Below, one piece after another: positions 34,208 to 45,985 of a stretch of 64,000 bases of DNA. The DNA is taken from NCBI GenBank assembly GCA_001972305.1, contig BDDD01000877.1:1-64000 (forward strand), in the 5' to 3' direction. This stretch comes from Cephalotus follicularis (lineage: Eukaryota; Streptophyta; Magnoliopsida; Oxalidales; Cephalotaceae). The notes beneath the pieces are model-generated. The model saw nothing but the letters and a program-made list of their open reading frames with translations. It ran no database searches and was not told where the DNA came from. The stretch's first letter is position 1. Each line of letters begins with the position of its first letter. The position numbers and the translations under genes are program-made.

Positions 34208-34487
34208 TATTTTCTTTTTGTTAATTTCACAACGAAGCGCTTCCATTTGGGATAGAGAGGCTTGTCAAACATCACTTAAAACGTCTCCTTGTGGGTTTCA
34301 ATAGTCACCTTTACTAGAATGCTAAACGTTTCTTGAGGTGACAGGTGTGCCATATATTCCAGAGTTTTTACAGCTCATGATTAATATGGTAGCTTTGAGC
34401 CCCCAATCCACACGTCTCATTTAATTCATGACGCCTAGTTACCTTAGGGTCTTGACTCCTTAAAAAGAGATTTTTTCATCTTCTTTA

Positions 34488-34925
34488 CTAGTCACCTCTT
34501 TCACTCTTTGACAGTAATTTCAAAATCTTCAAAATTTCTTCTTTTGTTATTCTCTTTGCATCAAAGCATCTTTTTCTCTCCCAATACCATATTAGATGGT
34601 TGCACTTGAGCTTGTTGACATTCGCCCTAATGGCTCGAAATTTGTCCCACAGGTTCGCCCCCCCCCCCCCCCCCCCCCGCCGGAGGTGTTTGGAGAAATG
34701 CTTCATTATATGTTGATGACTTATGGAAGGAAGTGGAACTTCGGCTTTCTGTACAAACTCCTCCCACGTTCTCCAAGGCTTTTCTATTATTGACAAAGGA
34801 TGACCCGTTATCAGTGTTCCCAACCCTGGACCGGTCTTCTGGGTGAGGCATGAAAGGGGGGGACCATCCTCCTTCTTAGATCGAGTTTGTCTTCCATAGT
34901 CATCCATACAATGGTTGGCAGGCAT
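34488..34925 (-). CDS. Unrecognised ORF, uncertain
   Basis: A 145-codon open frame on the minus strand. Its last third (KLKCNHLIWYWERKRCFDAK, then EEILKILKLL) weakly recalls the W-x-ER-x-R end of plant LINE reverse transcriptase proteins. The earlier part (ITGHPLSIIEKPWRTWEEF) is not recognised. It contains a glycine run that is translated from an 18-base C run at about 34660-34679, so the frame across that run is doubtful. Confidence 0.25.
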   Translation of the reverse strand: MPANHCMDDYGRQTRSKKEDGPPLSCLTQKTGPGLGTLITGHPLSIIEKPWRTWEEFVQKAEVPLPSISHQHIMKHFSKHLRRGGGGGGANLWDKFRAIRANVNKLKCNHLIWYWERKRCFDAKRITKEEILKILKLLSKSERGD

Positions 34926-34983
34926 ATACTAAGTATATTATAAAGAATTATAGATACATTCTAGATCAGGTCTACTTAACTGA

Positions 34984-36016
34984 GTAATGTTATGTCACGA
35001 CCTTGATATGTTTCATGACAAGAAGAGTTTAAACGTATTGATAAATAGGTGGTGTTCTAATACTCGTACTTTTGTCGCAGTTTGGGGTCCATTCACTGTT
35101 ACTTTTGAGGATGTCATGGTTCTGTATCATCTCCCTATTCTTGGGAAAATGTCCTTTTCAGATTTTTAGGTCTGGGAAAGCGAACAAGGACAAGTGAACA
35201 ATCTCTGTCGCTTGATAATAGCGATTGGTAAGCACCATTCTAAAATTGTCCCCAAAGACGAATATGGTTCGTCTTCCCTTCCTAAGCATCCTTCTTCTAG
35301 TAGCTAGATCTGCTACTTTTTCAAGGAAGTAGATGAAGATGGTCGATCTTATGAAGGCGATGATTTTCGGACGTCGTTGGAGTTTGTCGCCTTCTTATCA
35401 CTGTGGTTATCTAGAAACATTCTTCTTGGTCATCCGTAGGGCCGGGTGACCAGGTGAGTATTTCCCCTGGTAGTGAAACTGGCTTGGGGGGTGAGTTTTG
35501 GTGTGGCTCAAGTTTTCTTGGATGCATTGTATAAGGGCCTGGACCTACATAGAGAGGCGGTGGAACGTTCAATGGGCAGATATGTCTATCTGTCTTTCAT
35601 TGATATCGCTTTCCTTCAATTTTTTATGTGGGAACGGTTCCCGAATTTGGCTAGGCCCACGACTAGGGTGAATGGTGGTGAGTACAGTTTTCATGCTTTA
35701 CGATGGCATGGGATAAATAAGTCTAGGAGTTTTCAAAGCGTGTTGGACAAGGAAAGTGATTTTTTCTTCCATTCTTACGTCGCTGATGCTGATAGGTCTG
35801 GACAATGATGAACTATCCTATGGTAGACCAATTAATTAGTACAGTAGGGGAAGGTTACCGACATGACACTAATCGGGAAATGTCATTACTGTTTTTCTAT
35901 GGTTATGTGATAGCTATGGTCGAAGAGGATTCAAATGAACCAGTGAATAGTGCTTTCTTTGTCATGACATATTCCCATTCCTTGTTGGGTCGCCAGTTTG
36001 GGTTTAACCAAGGGTA
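34984..36016 (+). pseudogene. Plant mobile domain protein, first part
   Basis: The sequence matches the plant mobile domain family (PMD, aminotransferase-like): LINRWCSNTRTFVAVWGPFT, then TFEDVMVLYHLPILGKM, EFVAFLSLWLSRNILL, VFPLVVKLAWGVSFGVAQVF and later LLGRQFGFNQG. All from 34987 to 35808 is one frame with four in-frame stops (near 35167, 35308, 35440 and 35453), then a shift leads into 35805-36016. The coding is cut after FGFNQG by solo LTR L1 and resumes at 38340. PMD proteins occur both as host genes (MAIN-like) and inside transposons; which applies here is open. Confidence 0.75.
36012..36016. repeat. Target duplication GGGTA, left of L1
   Basis: GGGTA precedes the TG of L1 and recurs at 38340-38344 after its CA end. 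The repeated five bases prove the extent of the insertion. Confidence 0.93.
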
Positions 36017-36737
36017 TGTAAGCCTTGAGTTATAGATGTACGAAATTATTTGTATTTATACAGTATTGTATATATGAATGGTATGGATTGTATATATATT
36101 ATAGTATTTAACACTTTTATGTTTGTTTATAGGTTATGGGGGTTCAACCAAACCTACGGTATTTTTTTCAAGTTTTCGCCTACAGGAGTCTATATATAGA
36201 CGAGTTAAATATTTCTATTCTCATTTTTATTTCTCTTTCCATTTATAGAGAATGAGTGAGTTAGATAGAGAGAGTGGGCGGAATCGAGCAAGGAATGAGT
36301 CTTTGGATTCGTGGCAGAGTGTAGAACTTGAAGGGAGAAGCAGAATAAGGATTCAAGCAGCCAATCAGCTTATTCTTCGTTCCCAACAATTTTGAGATAG
36401 GTTCTACATATATGCTTTGAATCCATGCATTTTGACTGAATTACATGTTTATATGGCTATAGATGGATGGGTTAAGGTGATTGTTATGACTGATTACAAC
36501 TTTAAATAGAAATCAGATAGAGAATTGACAGTTATAGGTTTATAGGCCTATTCTCTTATCTTTCTTGATTATGGGTTACAGACATGGATATTAGTGTTTT
36601 AAAGGTGTTTAAAGTTGTAATCGACCATAAGGGGCTTTTAGCTTCTTTTGGATCGAGTTTTAAATGGTTTGAATGGATTTAAAGTGGATTCAAACTGATT
36701 TTTGAATATTTGACAAACTCCTTACTACTGTCATACC

Positions 36738-37009
36738 GTCGATGCTTTGGCTAAAAGTGTCGACGCTTTGTGAGTAATTAGTCAACGCTTTCGAACAATC
36801 TGTCGACGTCTTTGGACGTGATCCAAGATTGTCTTGCTCAAACCGATGATACTTCATCTAATGCGTAGACAGTCGATGCTTAAGGCGTCGAAGTGATCGC
36901 CACTTCAGTTAAAGTTGTCGAAGCTTTAACACGCAAACCATCGACGCTTTTCTCTAAACCGTCGACGCTTTGTAGCACTAATAGTCGGTGCTTTGGCTTA
37001 ACAGTCGAC
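36738..37009. repeat. GTCGAC palindrome array in LTR L1
   Basis: Cores start at 36738, 36759, 36781, 36802, 36872, 36887, 36917, 36940, 36961, 36984 and 37004. Steps of 20-23 bp dominate. Right arms are mostly GCTTT. Confidence 0.88.
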
Positions 37010-37500
37010 ACTTTATAGCTTGTTTTTAGTTAAAATATAATGTTTTCAACCCTTTTCAACCCCAAATGCTTTTATCTTTAAATGGGTCCCATAGGAAGCC
37101 TCCCTAAGGCCGTGTAACCTATGTGAACCCTTCTTTAAACCAAATGATCTTCAAAATCAATCTTCAAATGGATTTCTAAAAAGGTTTTCAATAAATGGTT
37201 AGGTTAGTTCAATTGGGATGTTTGGATGCAAATATCCTAGTTGGACTTCCTCTCCATTGTTTTAATAACTCTGATAGGACCAAGAAATGGTTATGAAAAA
37301 TGGTTATGGAAATGGTTTTGAAGGATGGATCATAGGTGATCCTTTATGGTTAGGTCCCTATCTTTTAAATGAATATATAGTTACGGGCTACAGGCATTGC
37401 ATGGTTATGGTTGTTATTGTTTGAGACCTAACGAGATAACCCTTTCATAATTCTCATTTCCGTCATGGGGATTATGGGTGTTAGACCACATTATAAGGGG

Positions 37501-37630
37501 ATTACAGGCTAGGACCATTGAGGACTCGCATTACGGCTACAGGCTAAGACCATTTGAGAGCATTACGGGCTAGGACCATTAAGGACTATCATTACAGTTA
37601 CAGGCTAGGACCATTGAGGACTAGCATTGA
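37501..37630. repeat. Short tandem repeat in LTR L1
   Basis: GGCTAGGACCATTGAGGACT or a near copy begins at 37507, 37542, 37568 and 37603, at steps of 35, 26 and 35 bp. A further ATTATRRG-type phrase precedes it. Confidence 0.7.
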
Positions 37631-38339
37631 TGTGGTTAGTGTTATCTCAACCCCACTCGGCTACGACCCCGAAAAGGTAGGTAGTCGGTGACAGTACTAT
37701 CTGGGGTCGGAGGGGCAGAGTGGTACTCAGACCTTATGGATTGTTTGACCCATGGATGGTTATGGATTGACTTGTGGAGTGTCTACAAACCTATGGTCTT
37801 TTTTTATTAGGACTAGCTAAGTATGCCACCGCTTAAGGACGGTTGGTATACTAACACTGTCCACAATTGGCATTCATACATTTCACATGCCATGCATATA
37901 TCTGTATATACCTGTTCATTTCATTGCATATAGTATTACCTACATGGCCATGTTTGGCTGACCCATTCTCGAAATGGGCACAACATTTTAGGGACGAGTG
38001 CTGAGGATGCCTTGACGTGAGACGGGATGTTTTACAGAGCAGAATGTTTAGCAGTGTAGTTTCCTCTATCTACCTTTTTGTATAAGAAACATATTGTATT
38101 CGGTTGTGTTGACCTGCAGGCTTATGGCAATGCTTCAGTTATGTATGATGTATTGTGGATATCGTTGGGTTGATCTAATTAAGTATTTGTATGGTTGTTT
38201 TCGCATGCATGATTATGTATTAAAGTTTTAAATTTATATCGTATTTTGTATAGTATGCTATGAAGTATAAAGACAGATTGTGCGGACGGTATACCACGCG
38301 TCGGGCCATGCGGTTCACCTTGTGGTTTGGGGCGTGACA

Positions 38340-38930
38340 GGGTACACCCGCACCTTCCTAGTGCCTATGCCATTGATAAGGTGACAAAAAAATTCTGTAG
38401 GGTCACCTTTTCAAATGCTTTCTGTGGTTTGTCCAGCTTTACATTTCCCGAGAAATGAAAAGTGGGTTGGGTAGAGCTGCATCAGCGAAGATCCTCCCCA
38501 TCCCAATGATACTCACAGGGGACTTGTCTTTACGCTTGCCTCCGAGGTCCTTAATTATGGCTTTAATGAAGTTAACAAGAACTAAAATTGGTTGGGGGGG
38601 GGGGCGGGGCGGGATTCGAAGGCCTTAATGCGAGGATGATGAACCCTCTTCATATAGGAAGCACAAAGCTGAGCATTCTGAGGTGGTGAAAACCAAGAAG
38701 CGAAAGGCTAGGAGAACTATAGTTCCTTTCAGGGAATACTCAAAGGTTCGTATAATGGATTGTTTTCACTTTCCCTTACTTGTTTCCCCCTCTTCAAAAT
38801 TTGGTAACTACTAAGAAATTCCTTCCCTTTATGTATCAGCATGTTGTGGTATTGGTGGGTGAAGGAGAGGAAGACGAATGAAGAGAGACCTCTGTCGGAA
38901 GAGGCGGGGAGGTGAAAGTGACAGACATTC
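38340..38930 (+). pseudogene. Plant mobile domain protein, second part
   Basis: Coding resumes directly after the GGGTA duplication with YTRTFLVPMPLI, in continuation of FGFNQG upstream of L1. Later pieces read PALHFPRNEKWVG, SEDPPHPNDTHRGLVF and VVKTKKRKARRTIVPFREYS, the last a basic patch that could be a nuclear localisation signal. Several stops are present. A splice-donor-like AAGGTTCG follows near 38745. A G-rich run lies at 38596-38611. The segment is cut by L2 at the CATTC duplication (38926-38930). Confidence 0.6.
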
Positions 38931-39127
38931 TGTAAGGCCCGGGAATTCCATACTTTGTAATAATTTAATTTCTGACGTAACCTTATCGTGGAATTAATGA
39001 GAATAATGAAATTCTTGACTTTGATGATGTTTTCCAAACTCTAATGATGTTGATTTTGGAGTAGGAATGTTAAAGAAATGTTAAAATGGCAAATTGAAGC
39101 AAAACGGCGCAGTTTTTGGTTAAAAGC

Positions 39128-39271
39128 GTCGACGCCTTTGGGAAAGCGTCGACGCCTACGCAGCAAAGATGCGCACGTAAACCATGCACATGCACGTCGA
39201 CGCCTGTTGATGACGTCGACACCCTTTAGGCAAAACGATATAAGCGTTGACGCCTCCATGTAAACGTCGAC
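39128..39271. repeat. First GTCGAC array in LTR L2
   Basis: Cores start at 39128, 39148, 39196, 39215, 39246 (GTTGAC) and 39266. Paired steps are 20, 19 and 20 bp. Arms are AAAGC and GCCTTTGG or GCCTACG. Confidence 0.87.
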
Positions 39272-40057
39272 GCTTTGCGTCGTGGTTCTGATATGCACAA
39301 ACAACAGATAGACGTGTCGCATGATGGTATGTTTGTACCATTTACTAGGCTTCTTGGTAGATGCTTTGGGGACGTTTTATGCATGCAATGTAACGTCTGC
39401 CTTGCCAGGACTGTAAAGGAACTGAAAGGAAGGGACATGTGAGTGTGCATGGACTGGGAAGAAGAAGAAGAATTTGACACCTGTAGCACCAGATTGCACA
39501 AGAAAGAGAGAGGAAGAAATGGTGGGTGCATGCAAGTGAAACAAAAACGAGAAATGGCATAAAGTCTGCTCTCTCACCTCACTCTTATCTATTACCGAAA
39601 TCCAGAGAGCCTAGAGACACTGTGAGTGACAAAGGAGAGCAGAAAATTAGCGAGAGGAAGCCGAACCACCATTGTTGAGCAAGGGAGAACTTGGAACTTG
39701 GACAACGACTGTGGAGTGAACCAGGGAGCTTTCAGGCTGAACCTGGGGACTCAAAGTGACTGATTGGATACTAAAAGAGGTGGACTTTCGGCTTCTAACT
39801 TGAGGCTAGAGGTAGGGGAAGCCATACTTGTATTTTGTGTTCAATATTTGTGTTTGTCCAGTGATGTTTATGCATCGATTGCATGGCCTGTTGAACTATT
39901 TTTGGTCACTGAAATTATGCCATGTTGTACTGGATGTGTAATATGATGTTGCATGTCGGTTTTCTGGGCTTTATACATGTTGGATTGCATGTTATTGTTG
40001 TGGAAATGTCACTGTTTGGTCACGTCGTTAGGAAGAAGACGACTGATGCTTGAAACC

Positions 40058-40244
40058 GTTGATGCCTTTGGTAAGCGTTGACGCTTGGTACTGTGAACTG
40101 CGTTTTGTTTACTGAATGCGTTTTAAACGTTGACGCCTACGGGAGGAGACATCGACGCCTAGGCACTGGAAAGCGCTGACGCTATGGGACTGCACGTCGA
40201 CACTTAAAGGACATAAGCGTCGATGCCTAAGTAAAAACGTCAAT
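40058..40244. repeat. Second GTCGAC array in LTR L2
   Basis: Cores start at 40058 (GTTGAT), 40077 (GTTGAC), 40129 (GTTGAC), 40151 (ATCGAC), 40175 (GCTGAC), 40196 (GTCGAC), 40219 (GTCGAT) and 40239 (GTCAAT). Steps are 19-24 bp apart from one of 52. Many cores have lost the central CG to TG or CA, as expected from decay of methylated cytosine. Confidence 0.8.
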
Positions 40245-41526
40245 GCTTTAAAGTCCTGTTTGGACAGTTTTTACGATTTTAACACCCGGCAACCCCGATT
40301 TCGCTTAAGATGCATTCGAGCATTTGTATGCATTGCATATGTACTGTTTACTGCCTGTTTATTGACTGTTTATAAATTGATTATGATTTCTAAGTATTGT
40401 TACATTAGAAATGCATGTATGAGTTGAAAACTACTATGTTGAGTACGAAAATATAAAATGAGTATTGTTATATTTTCGAACATACTGGGAAAGCAATTTC
40501 CACTACTGAAATGTTTTAAAGTATTTCTATCTATTGGAAATACATATTTCAAATGTTTACGACTTTCGAAAATAGTTTGAAATGAACTGCCTACTATTGA
40601 TCTAACAACCACTACTGTACTGTTTACTGTGACTATTCACTGTTCATGCTCTATGAATTTACTGTGTTTGTGCTTGAGTCACTAGTTATGTGGAGGGGAC
40701 TGCCAGCGTTGGCTAGTTGCAGGGTTGACCTAGGGGCCAGGAGTTAGCTGGGTAACTCACTGTATTGTATTGTTGGCTTGCTTGGTCACCTGGAGAAGGG
40801 ACCGAAGTGGGATTGCAACGTAGGACCAGGAGTTGGCGGCGTTGTACATACTGACTACCTCTTTGTGGTCCCTTTGTGGACTTACTGTATTGTTACTAGT
40901 CCTATCTGGACACTACTGTGTCTGTTGATGTAGCCCTGATCGGGTTACTACTGTACTGTTATTGCATACATATATTTTCATATATATGTCCCTACTGATA
41001 TTTTACTGTACCGTCAAACTTATATAATATATAAACTAGTATTTTTACTGTACAGCATCATCTATGCATACATTACACGACATACATTTAATGTTGATCC
41101 CAACTGCTCTTATGACTTATCCAAGTGAGGACAAATGCTAGCCCCCTACTTTACAAATTGATGCAGTGGACCGGCTTGGGAATCAGCATGGATGAAGTAC
41201 AAGTTTTTAATAATGTCCTTACTAGGGGTTATGTCCCTTTGGGTGTTGTGTACTGTATTTTTCGATTACTTGAGTTATGATGATACCGGATAATGTATTT
41301 TGGACCACGCTCCATTTTGTGGGCTTTTAACTATGACAGACATGTATTTGGTAGCGTGCAGTATGGGATGCACGTTACGTATATTTCAGCTTATGAATTT
41401 TAATGCTTCCGCCACTGATATCTTGTTTGAAAATTTTAAACTTTTACGGTATTTGCATGAGCTAAATCTTAAATGTTAATTGCCTTTACCACTTTTATGT
41501 GTGTTTATCGAAAGCGGGGTGTGACA

Positions 41527-41821
41527 CATTCCTAACATATATGACGGGGGCATCCGCATTTTGCGCTCCCCTATTGCTCCAGGTTTCACTTTGTACATTT
41601 TCTTCTTCTTTTTTTATTTTTTTGTAAGAGTGTATTTACTTTCAACTGTTTTTCCCCTTTTATAACTGTAGAAATACCGAGCCACTCCTTTTCATGTTCC
41701 ACTTTTTTGAACACTCAAGTGCTCAGTCATCAGGCATAAGTTGGCCTGGTAAAGGCGTTGAGATCCCTAAGGAGAACAGGGCCAGGTAATTGGCCCTTTC
41801 ATTTTAATACTAGAGGCTTGT
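41527..41821 (+). pseudogene. Plant mobile domain locus, third part
   Basis: Short coding-like pieces are seen, for example HSSAQSSGISWPGKGVEIPK, preceded by an acceptor-like TAACTGTAG. It lies between L2 and G, and joins the second part when L2 is removed. It ends at the CTTGT duplication (41817-41821) of G. Confidence 0.4.
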
Positions 41822-42257
41822 TGTCACACCACTTTTTCAAATTCCATAATAGACAAGCATATAAGGTGATATCAGAAATAAGCATAAATAATATACCAGC
41901 ATTCCAATTAACAATTCATAAATAAATTTGCGGAAGCATTCGATAAGCCGGAATATAAATACAAGTCACCCGCACGCATCCCATACTACGTGCAGGCATA
42001 ATCCAACAGTTATCCTTAACAAAGGAAAATAAAACAGTATGGGATGTGATCCGTTCGATACATTACAATACATCATAAAGGAGATAACAACCTTAAGATG
42101 AAATAATAGAAGCTCTCCAAGCTTCAGCAGCGAACTCCGATCGTCTTCGCTTAATCTGAAATTGTAGGGGTTAGCCGTTGTCCTCACTTGGCTAAGTAGG
42201 AAGATAAAGCATGTAGATGAATCTATAAATGTAAATATGGATGACAGATAATGAAAT

Positions 42258-42292
<35 letters not shown>

Positions 42293-43029
42293 CAATAGGT
42301 ACGCAATCATGCCAAGTGGCCATAAACAATCCATATACAAGAATACCGCACAAGGGTACAATCAATTCATACAGTGGTTTTGGTGTCACATGTCGCTACC
42401 TCCTAGCTCTGACTGCGCACCACCTATCCATCACTCTACACTCCGAGATGATAGATAAGGTAACATTTACTACCGGCGTTGGCGGGTAGTTTAACAATTA
42501 AGATCTGCAATGCAGACAAGTTTGGGGGATACTCTGGCCAACTCCTGGCACCCAGGATCACCTCTGTAGTCAGTGACATCCTCCATCACTCGACTAACGG
42601 CAATAAGCATAGACAGTCAATTCAATCAATTCAGATCAATAATAATATCACATATATGTGTAATATGCAATATCAAAGTTGTTTTCTTTGGAAACATATA
42701 ACAATTCAATTATCGTACATATCATAGGAGGAAAACGATATCAATTCAATAGTGGTTCTCAATTGGAGAACAAAATAGTAACAGTGCCTCTATTAAGAGG
42801 AAAATAACAGTTGGTATGATAATAAAATTTTCTATTAGAAAACCGTTTACAAATCATTGTTTATGCTTTAAGCATTAGGTTGGTAAAATTCTTGAATATG
42901 TATTCATAACAGCAGAAATTTTACCCAATAACAGTAATAGTAGTTACAATATAACATATCAGGGATATTTGCAACCACAAACAGTTCAATCGATCAGTTT
43001 ACAAATTTCTACACCTATTGTTCTAAAGC

Positions 43030-43140
43030 GTCGACAGTTGCCTGGTAAGCGTCGACGGTCAATGGCTATGCGTCGACATTCTAAGCCTTAACTATGCTAT
43101 TTTTGTACCAAAGCGTCGACTGTCACGTGTAAGCGTCGAC
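43030..43140. repeat. GTCGAC array in 3' LTR of G, distal
   Basis: Cores start at 43030, 43051, 43072, 43115 and 43135, at steps of 21, 21, 43 and 20 bp. The 5' LTR has an extra unit here (see 49855-49990). Confidence 0.9.
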
Positions 43141-44252
43141 GCTTCTGGGTTTCATGCGAATTCCAGGAGCAGTTTCAAAACAGGGGATGCACAATTCAAT
43201 CTAAACTCAATCCAATTCGACATGCAATCAAGCATCAACCATCATAACATATTATACATGTTATATGTTCAAAAACATGTCAAGATCCCCTACCTCAATA
43301 GCTTATCCCAAGATCAATTTGGAATTGATCTTTCACTTTGAGTTGTCCAAGCTTTTCACCAACAAAGCTTCCAAATCCAGCAAGATTACTCTATATATCA
43401 TGCATGCATGTAGGTTTAGTCATTGACCAGTAGGTTTGTTAATTATCAGCTACAATTACTACTTCAACAGTAGCCTATTATCAATTCCTTAAGTCTTATC
43501 TTCCATTCTACCACTTTTACTTTGAACTCTATGTCAAGTATCTTCCAATTTCGGATTCATTGAACTTAACTTGTTCACAAAAGGTATATATATATATATA
43601 TATATATCAGTAAGTTTATGACAACAAACAACAATCCAAATTCGAGGTCATAATCTCCACTAAGCTTCATGTCCATAATTCTTACTCCTTTTTATTACCA
43701 TTTCAAATTCAATTCAGAAGATTGTTCTCCTTAACCATTTATCAGGAGATATTGAACATCCACCTAGATAAACTATCATCACATTAACAGTGAGTTCGAA
43801 TGGGAACTTACCAGGAGAAGTCCAAAGCTTCCAAGTCCCCTTTGCACTCTAAGCTTCAATTCCCACTTTGAGCTCACCAAATCCTCAAATGCAAACTCCA
43901 ATAACCTTTAGCAAGCTCTCTCTTCACTTAGTGTTTTCTAACACTCATCTCTCAAATCAACAGTTGATATAAAGTCTTTAGGAATCTTTAAACTCGCCAG
44001 AATCCTTAACTCCTCCTTCTCTCATCTCTTGTCTCTCTCACATGCATCTCTCTTTTCATTGTTTTTCCCTTAATTGCAGATTGTGCAGGTGGAGGAAGGC
44101 ATGCAAGGCCTTAATTCTGGGGTTAACAACAGCTGTCAGGGTCCCTTTTGCATTGCCAACACGTCTATGGACGCATGCCCCTGTCCCCATCATGTCAGCT
44201 CTGCCTTTCCTTCCAACTGACACCTATTTTTGCGCCAGAACACGACTAAAGC

Positions 44253-44389
44253 GTCGAAGGTTAACCTTGGGCGTCGGCAGTTATACGCCTCTAAGTGTCA
44301 ATGCTGGGCGTTTAAAGTTTGACGGTTGGCACCTTCGTATTGTGCACGTGTCCGGATTAAGCGTCGACGGTGTGTATCTAGGCGTCGGC
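44253..44389. repeat. GTCGAC array in 3' LTR of G, proximal
   Basis: Cores start at 44253 (GTCGAA), 44273 (GTCGGC), 44297 (GTCAAT), 44363 (GTCGAC) and 44384 (GTCGGC). It lies about 150-290 bp from the LTR start. Unit GGCGTCGGCGGTTTAAT resembles a unit of Copia LTR N. Confidence 0.85.
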
Positions 44390-44542
44390 GGTTTAATAAC
44401 AAAATTCAATTCTTTAATTTTCCATTTAAAATTCTATTCCAATCTCATCCATTAAGAAAAGTAATCCCACATAACATCTCAAAAGGTATATTTTATTCAT
44501 TATCGGATACGAAATACATGAATTGAAATTGCGGTTATTACA

Positions 44543-44556
44543 TTCCCCCCTCCTTA
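44543..44556 (-). other. Polypurine tract of G
   Basis: The minus strand reads TAAGGAGGGGGGAA directly before the TG of the 3' LTR. Confidence 0.9.
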
Positions 44557-44588
44557 AAGAAAATTCGTCCTCGAATTTAGCCCTTACA

Positions 44589-45985
44589 TTACATTCCGAA
44601 CAAGTGGGGAAATGTCTCCATCATTTCTTCCTCACGCTCCCACGTAGCTTTCTCCGTTCCGTGAAAACGCCACAACACTTTGACCATAGGAATGGTCTTG
44701 TTCCTCAGAACGTTTTCCATTCGATCCACAATCTTCGTCGGCCTCTCTTCATAAGTCAATCTAGGGTTGATGAATCCGGGGTCGTAGCTCAAAATGTGAG
44801 ATGGGTCGGGTACATATTTCCGTAACATGGAGACATGAAATACGTTATGCACGTCCGACAAACTAGGCGGTAGTGCAATCTGGTATGCTACCTCCCCCAC
44901 TCTCTCCAGTATCTCGTAAGGTCCAATATACCTTGGAGCCAACTTCCCTTTGAGGCCAAAACGGTGTATCCCCTTCGAAGGCGAGATCTTCAGGAAAACA
45001 TGATCCCCCTTCTTGAATTCTAGCTTCCTTCTCTTGCTATCGGCGTAACTCTTTTGCCGACTTTGTGCAGCTAGCAGTCTCTTCTTGATCATCTCCACTT
45101 TATCAGTGGTCTCTTGTACAAAGTCTGGTCCAAGCACTTGTCTCTCACCTACTTCGTCCCAGCAAATAGGTGATCTGCATTTCCTCCCGTATAAAGCTTC
45201 ATAGGGAGGCATTCCAATGTTGGTGTGAAAACTGTTGTTGTAAGAGAATTCAATCAATGCCAGATGATCCTCCCAACTCCCAGCAAAATCAATCATACAA
45301 GCCCGTAGCATATCCTCCAGAGTCTGAATCGTACGCTCGGACTGTCCGTCAGTCTGTGGGTGAAATGCAGTGCTAAAGTTCAAGGTTGTTCCCATAGCTG
45401 TTTGGAACTTCTTCCAGAACCTCGAAGTAAATGTAGCATCTCGGTCACAAACAATACTGACCGGCACCCCATGCAATCTCACTATCTCCCGGATATACAA
45501 TCGAGCAAGCTTCTCGATAGAATATGTCATATTCATCAGAAGGAAGTGAGCAGACTTAGTAAGCCTGTCCACTACTACCCACACTGCTTCATGCTGATTC
45601 CGTGACCTCGGTAATCCTGACACGAAGTCCATGGTCACATGCTCCCATTTCCATTCAACCACTAGTAGCGATTGTAGCAGTCCCGCAGGTTTCTGATGTC
45701 CAGCCTTCACTCTCTGACAGGTCAAACATCCTTCTACATATTCAGCAATTTCTTGTTTCATACCACTCCACCAGTAGTTCTTCTTCAGGTCGTGCCACAT
45801 CTTGGAACTTCCTGGGTGAACACTGTACTTCGATTTGTGAGCTTGTTGTAGTAGCTCATTCTTGATGCTCTCATCATTCGGAACACATATCCTCCCTCGG
45901 AACCTCAATATGCCATCAGTATGAATGGAGAACTCAGAATCCGGGTCTAGGTTCTCATGAATACTCCACAATTCAGAATCTCTAA
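44589..45985 (-). pseudogene. Integrase and chromodomain-like end (element G)
   Basis: This part is open to the stop at 44589. It has the integrase zinc-binding motif (AHKSKYSVHPG, then CLTC), the catalytic core with D in MDFVSGLPRS, D in VCDRDATFTSRFWKKF and E in FHPQTDGQSERTIQTLEDML, and the family phrase NNSFHTNIGMPPYEALYGRK. The end (IVDRMENVLRNKTIPMVKVL, then ATWEREEEMMETFPHLF) resembles the chromodomain-like tail of Tekay/Del elements, thought to guide insertion to certain chromatin. Its frame differs from that of the upstream gag-RT because of a deletion at about 45985; the domain itself looks undamaged. Confidence 0.92.

Larger units (their letters stand above)
36017..38339 (+). repeat. 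Element L1: solo Gypsy LTR (2323 bp)
   Basis: It starts TGTAAGCCTTGAG and ends GGGGCGTGACA, the ending also seen in the LTR of H. A perfect GGGTA duplication flanks it. There is no coding, primer site or polypurine tract, so it is a solo LTR left by recombination. It holds a palindrome array (36738-37009) and a short repeat (37501-37630). The block CCCATTCTCGAAATGGGC near 37965 matches the style of H (CCATTCCTTGAATGGGCC). Confidence 0.92.
38931..41526 (+). repeat. Element L2: solo Gypsy LTR (2596 bp)
   Basis: It starts TGTAAGGCCCGGGAATTCC and ends GCGGGGTGTGACA. CATTC flanks it on both sides (38926-38930 and 41527-41531). No coding is inside, so it is a solo LTR. Two palindrome arrays lie about 200-340 bp and 1130-1310 bp from its start, at positions similar to those of the two arrays in G. 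Confidence 0.92.
41822..44542 (-). repeat. 3' LTR of element G (2721 bp)
   Basis: On the minus strand it starts TGTAATAACCGC (44542) and ends GGTGTGACA (41822). It holds two palindrome arrays (43030-43140 and 44253-44389) and two TA runs (about 42258-42290 and 43586-43608). Confidence 0.95.

Noticed and set aside
34596-34793. Proline-rich plus-strand protein
   Set aside because: The proline run comes only from an 18-base C run; the flanks have no coding character.
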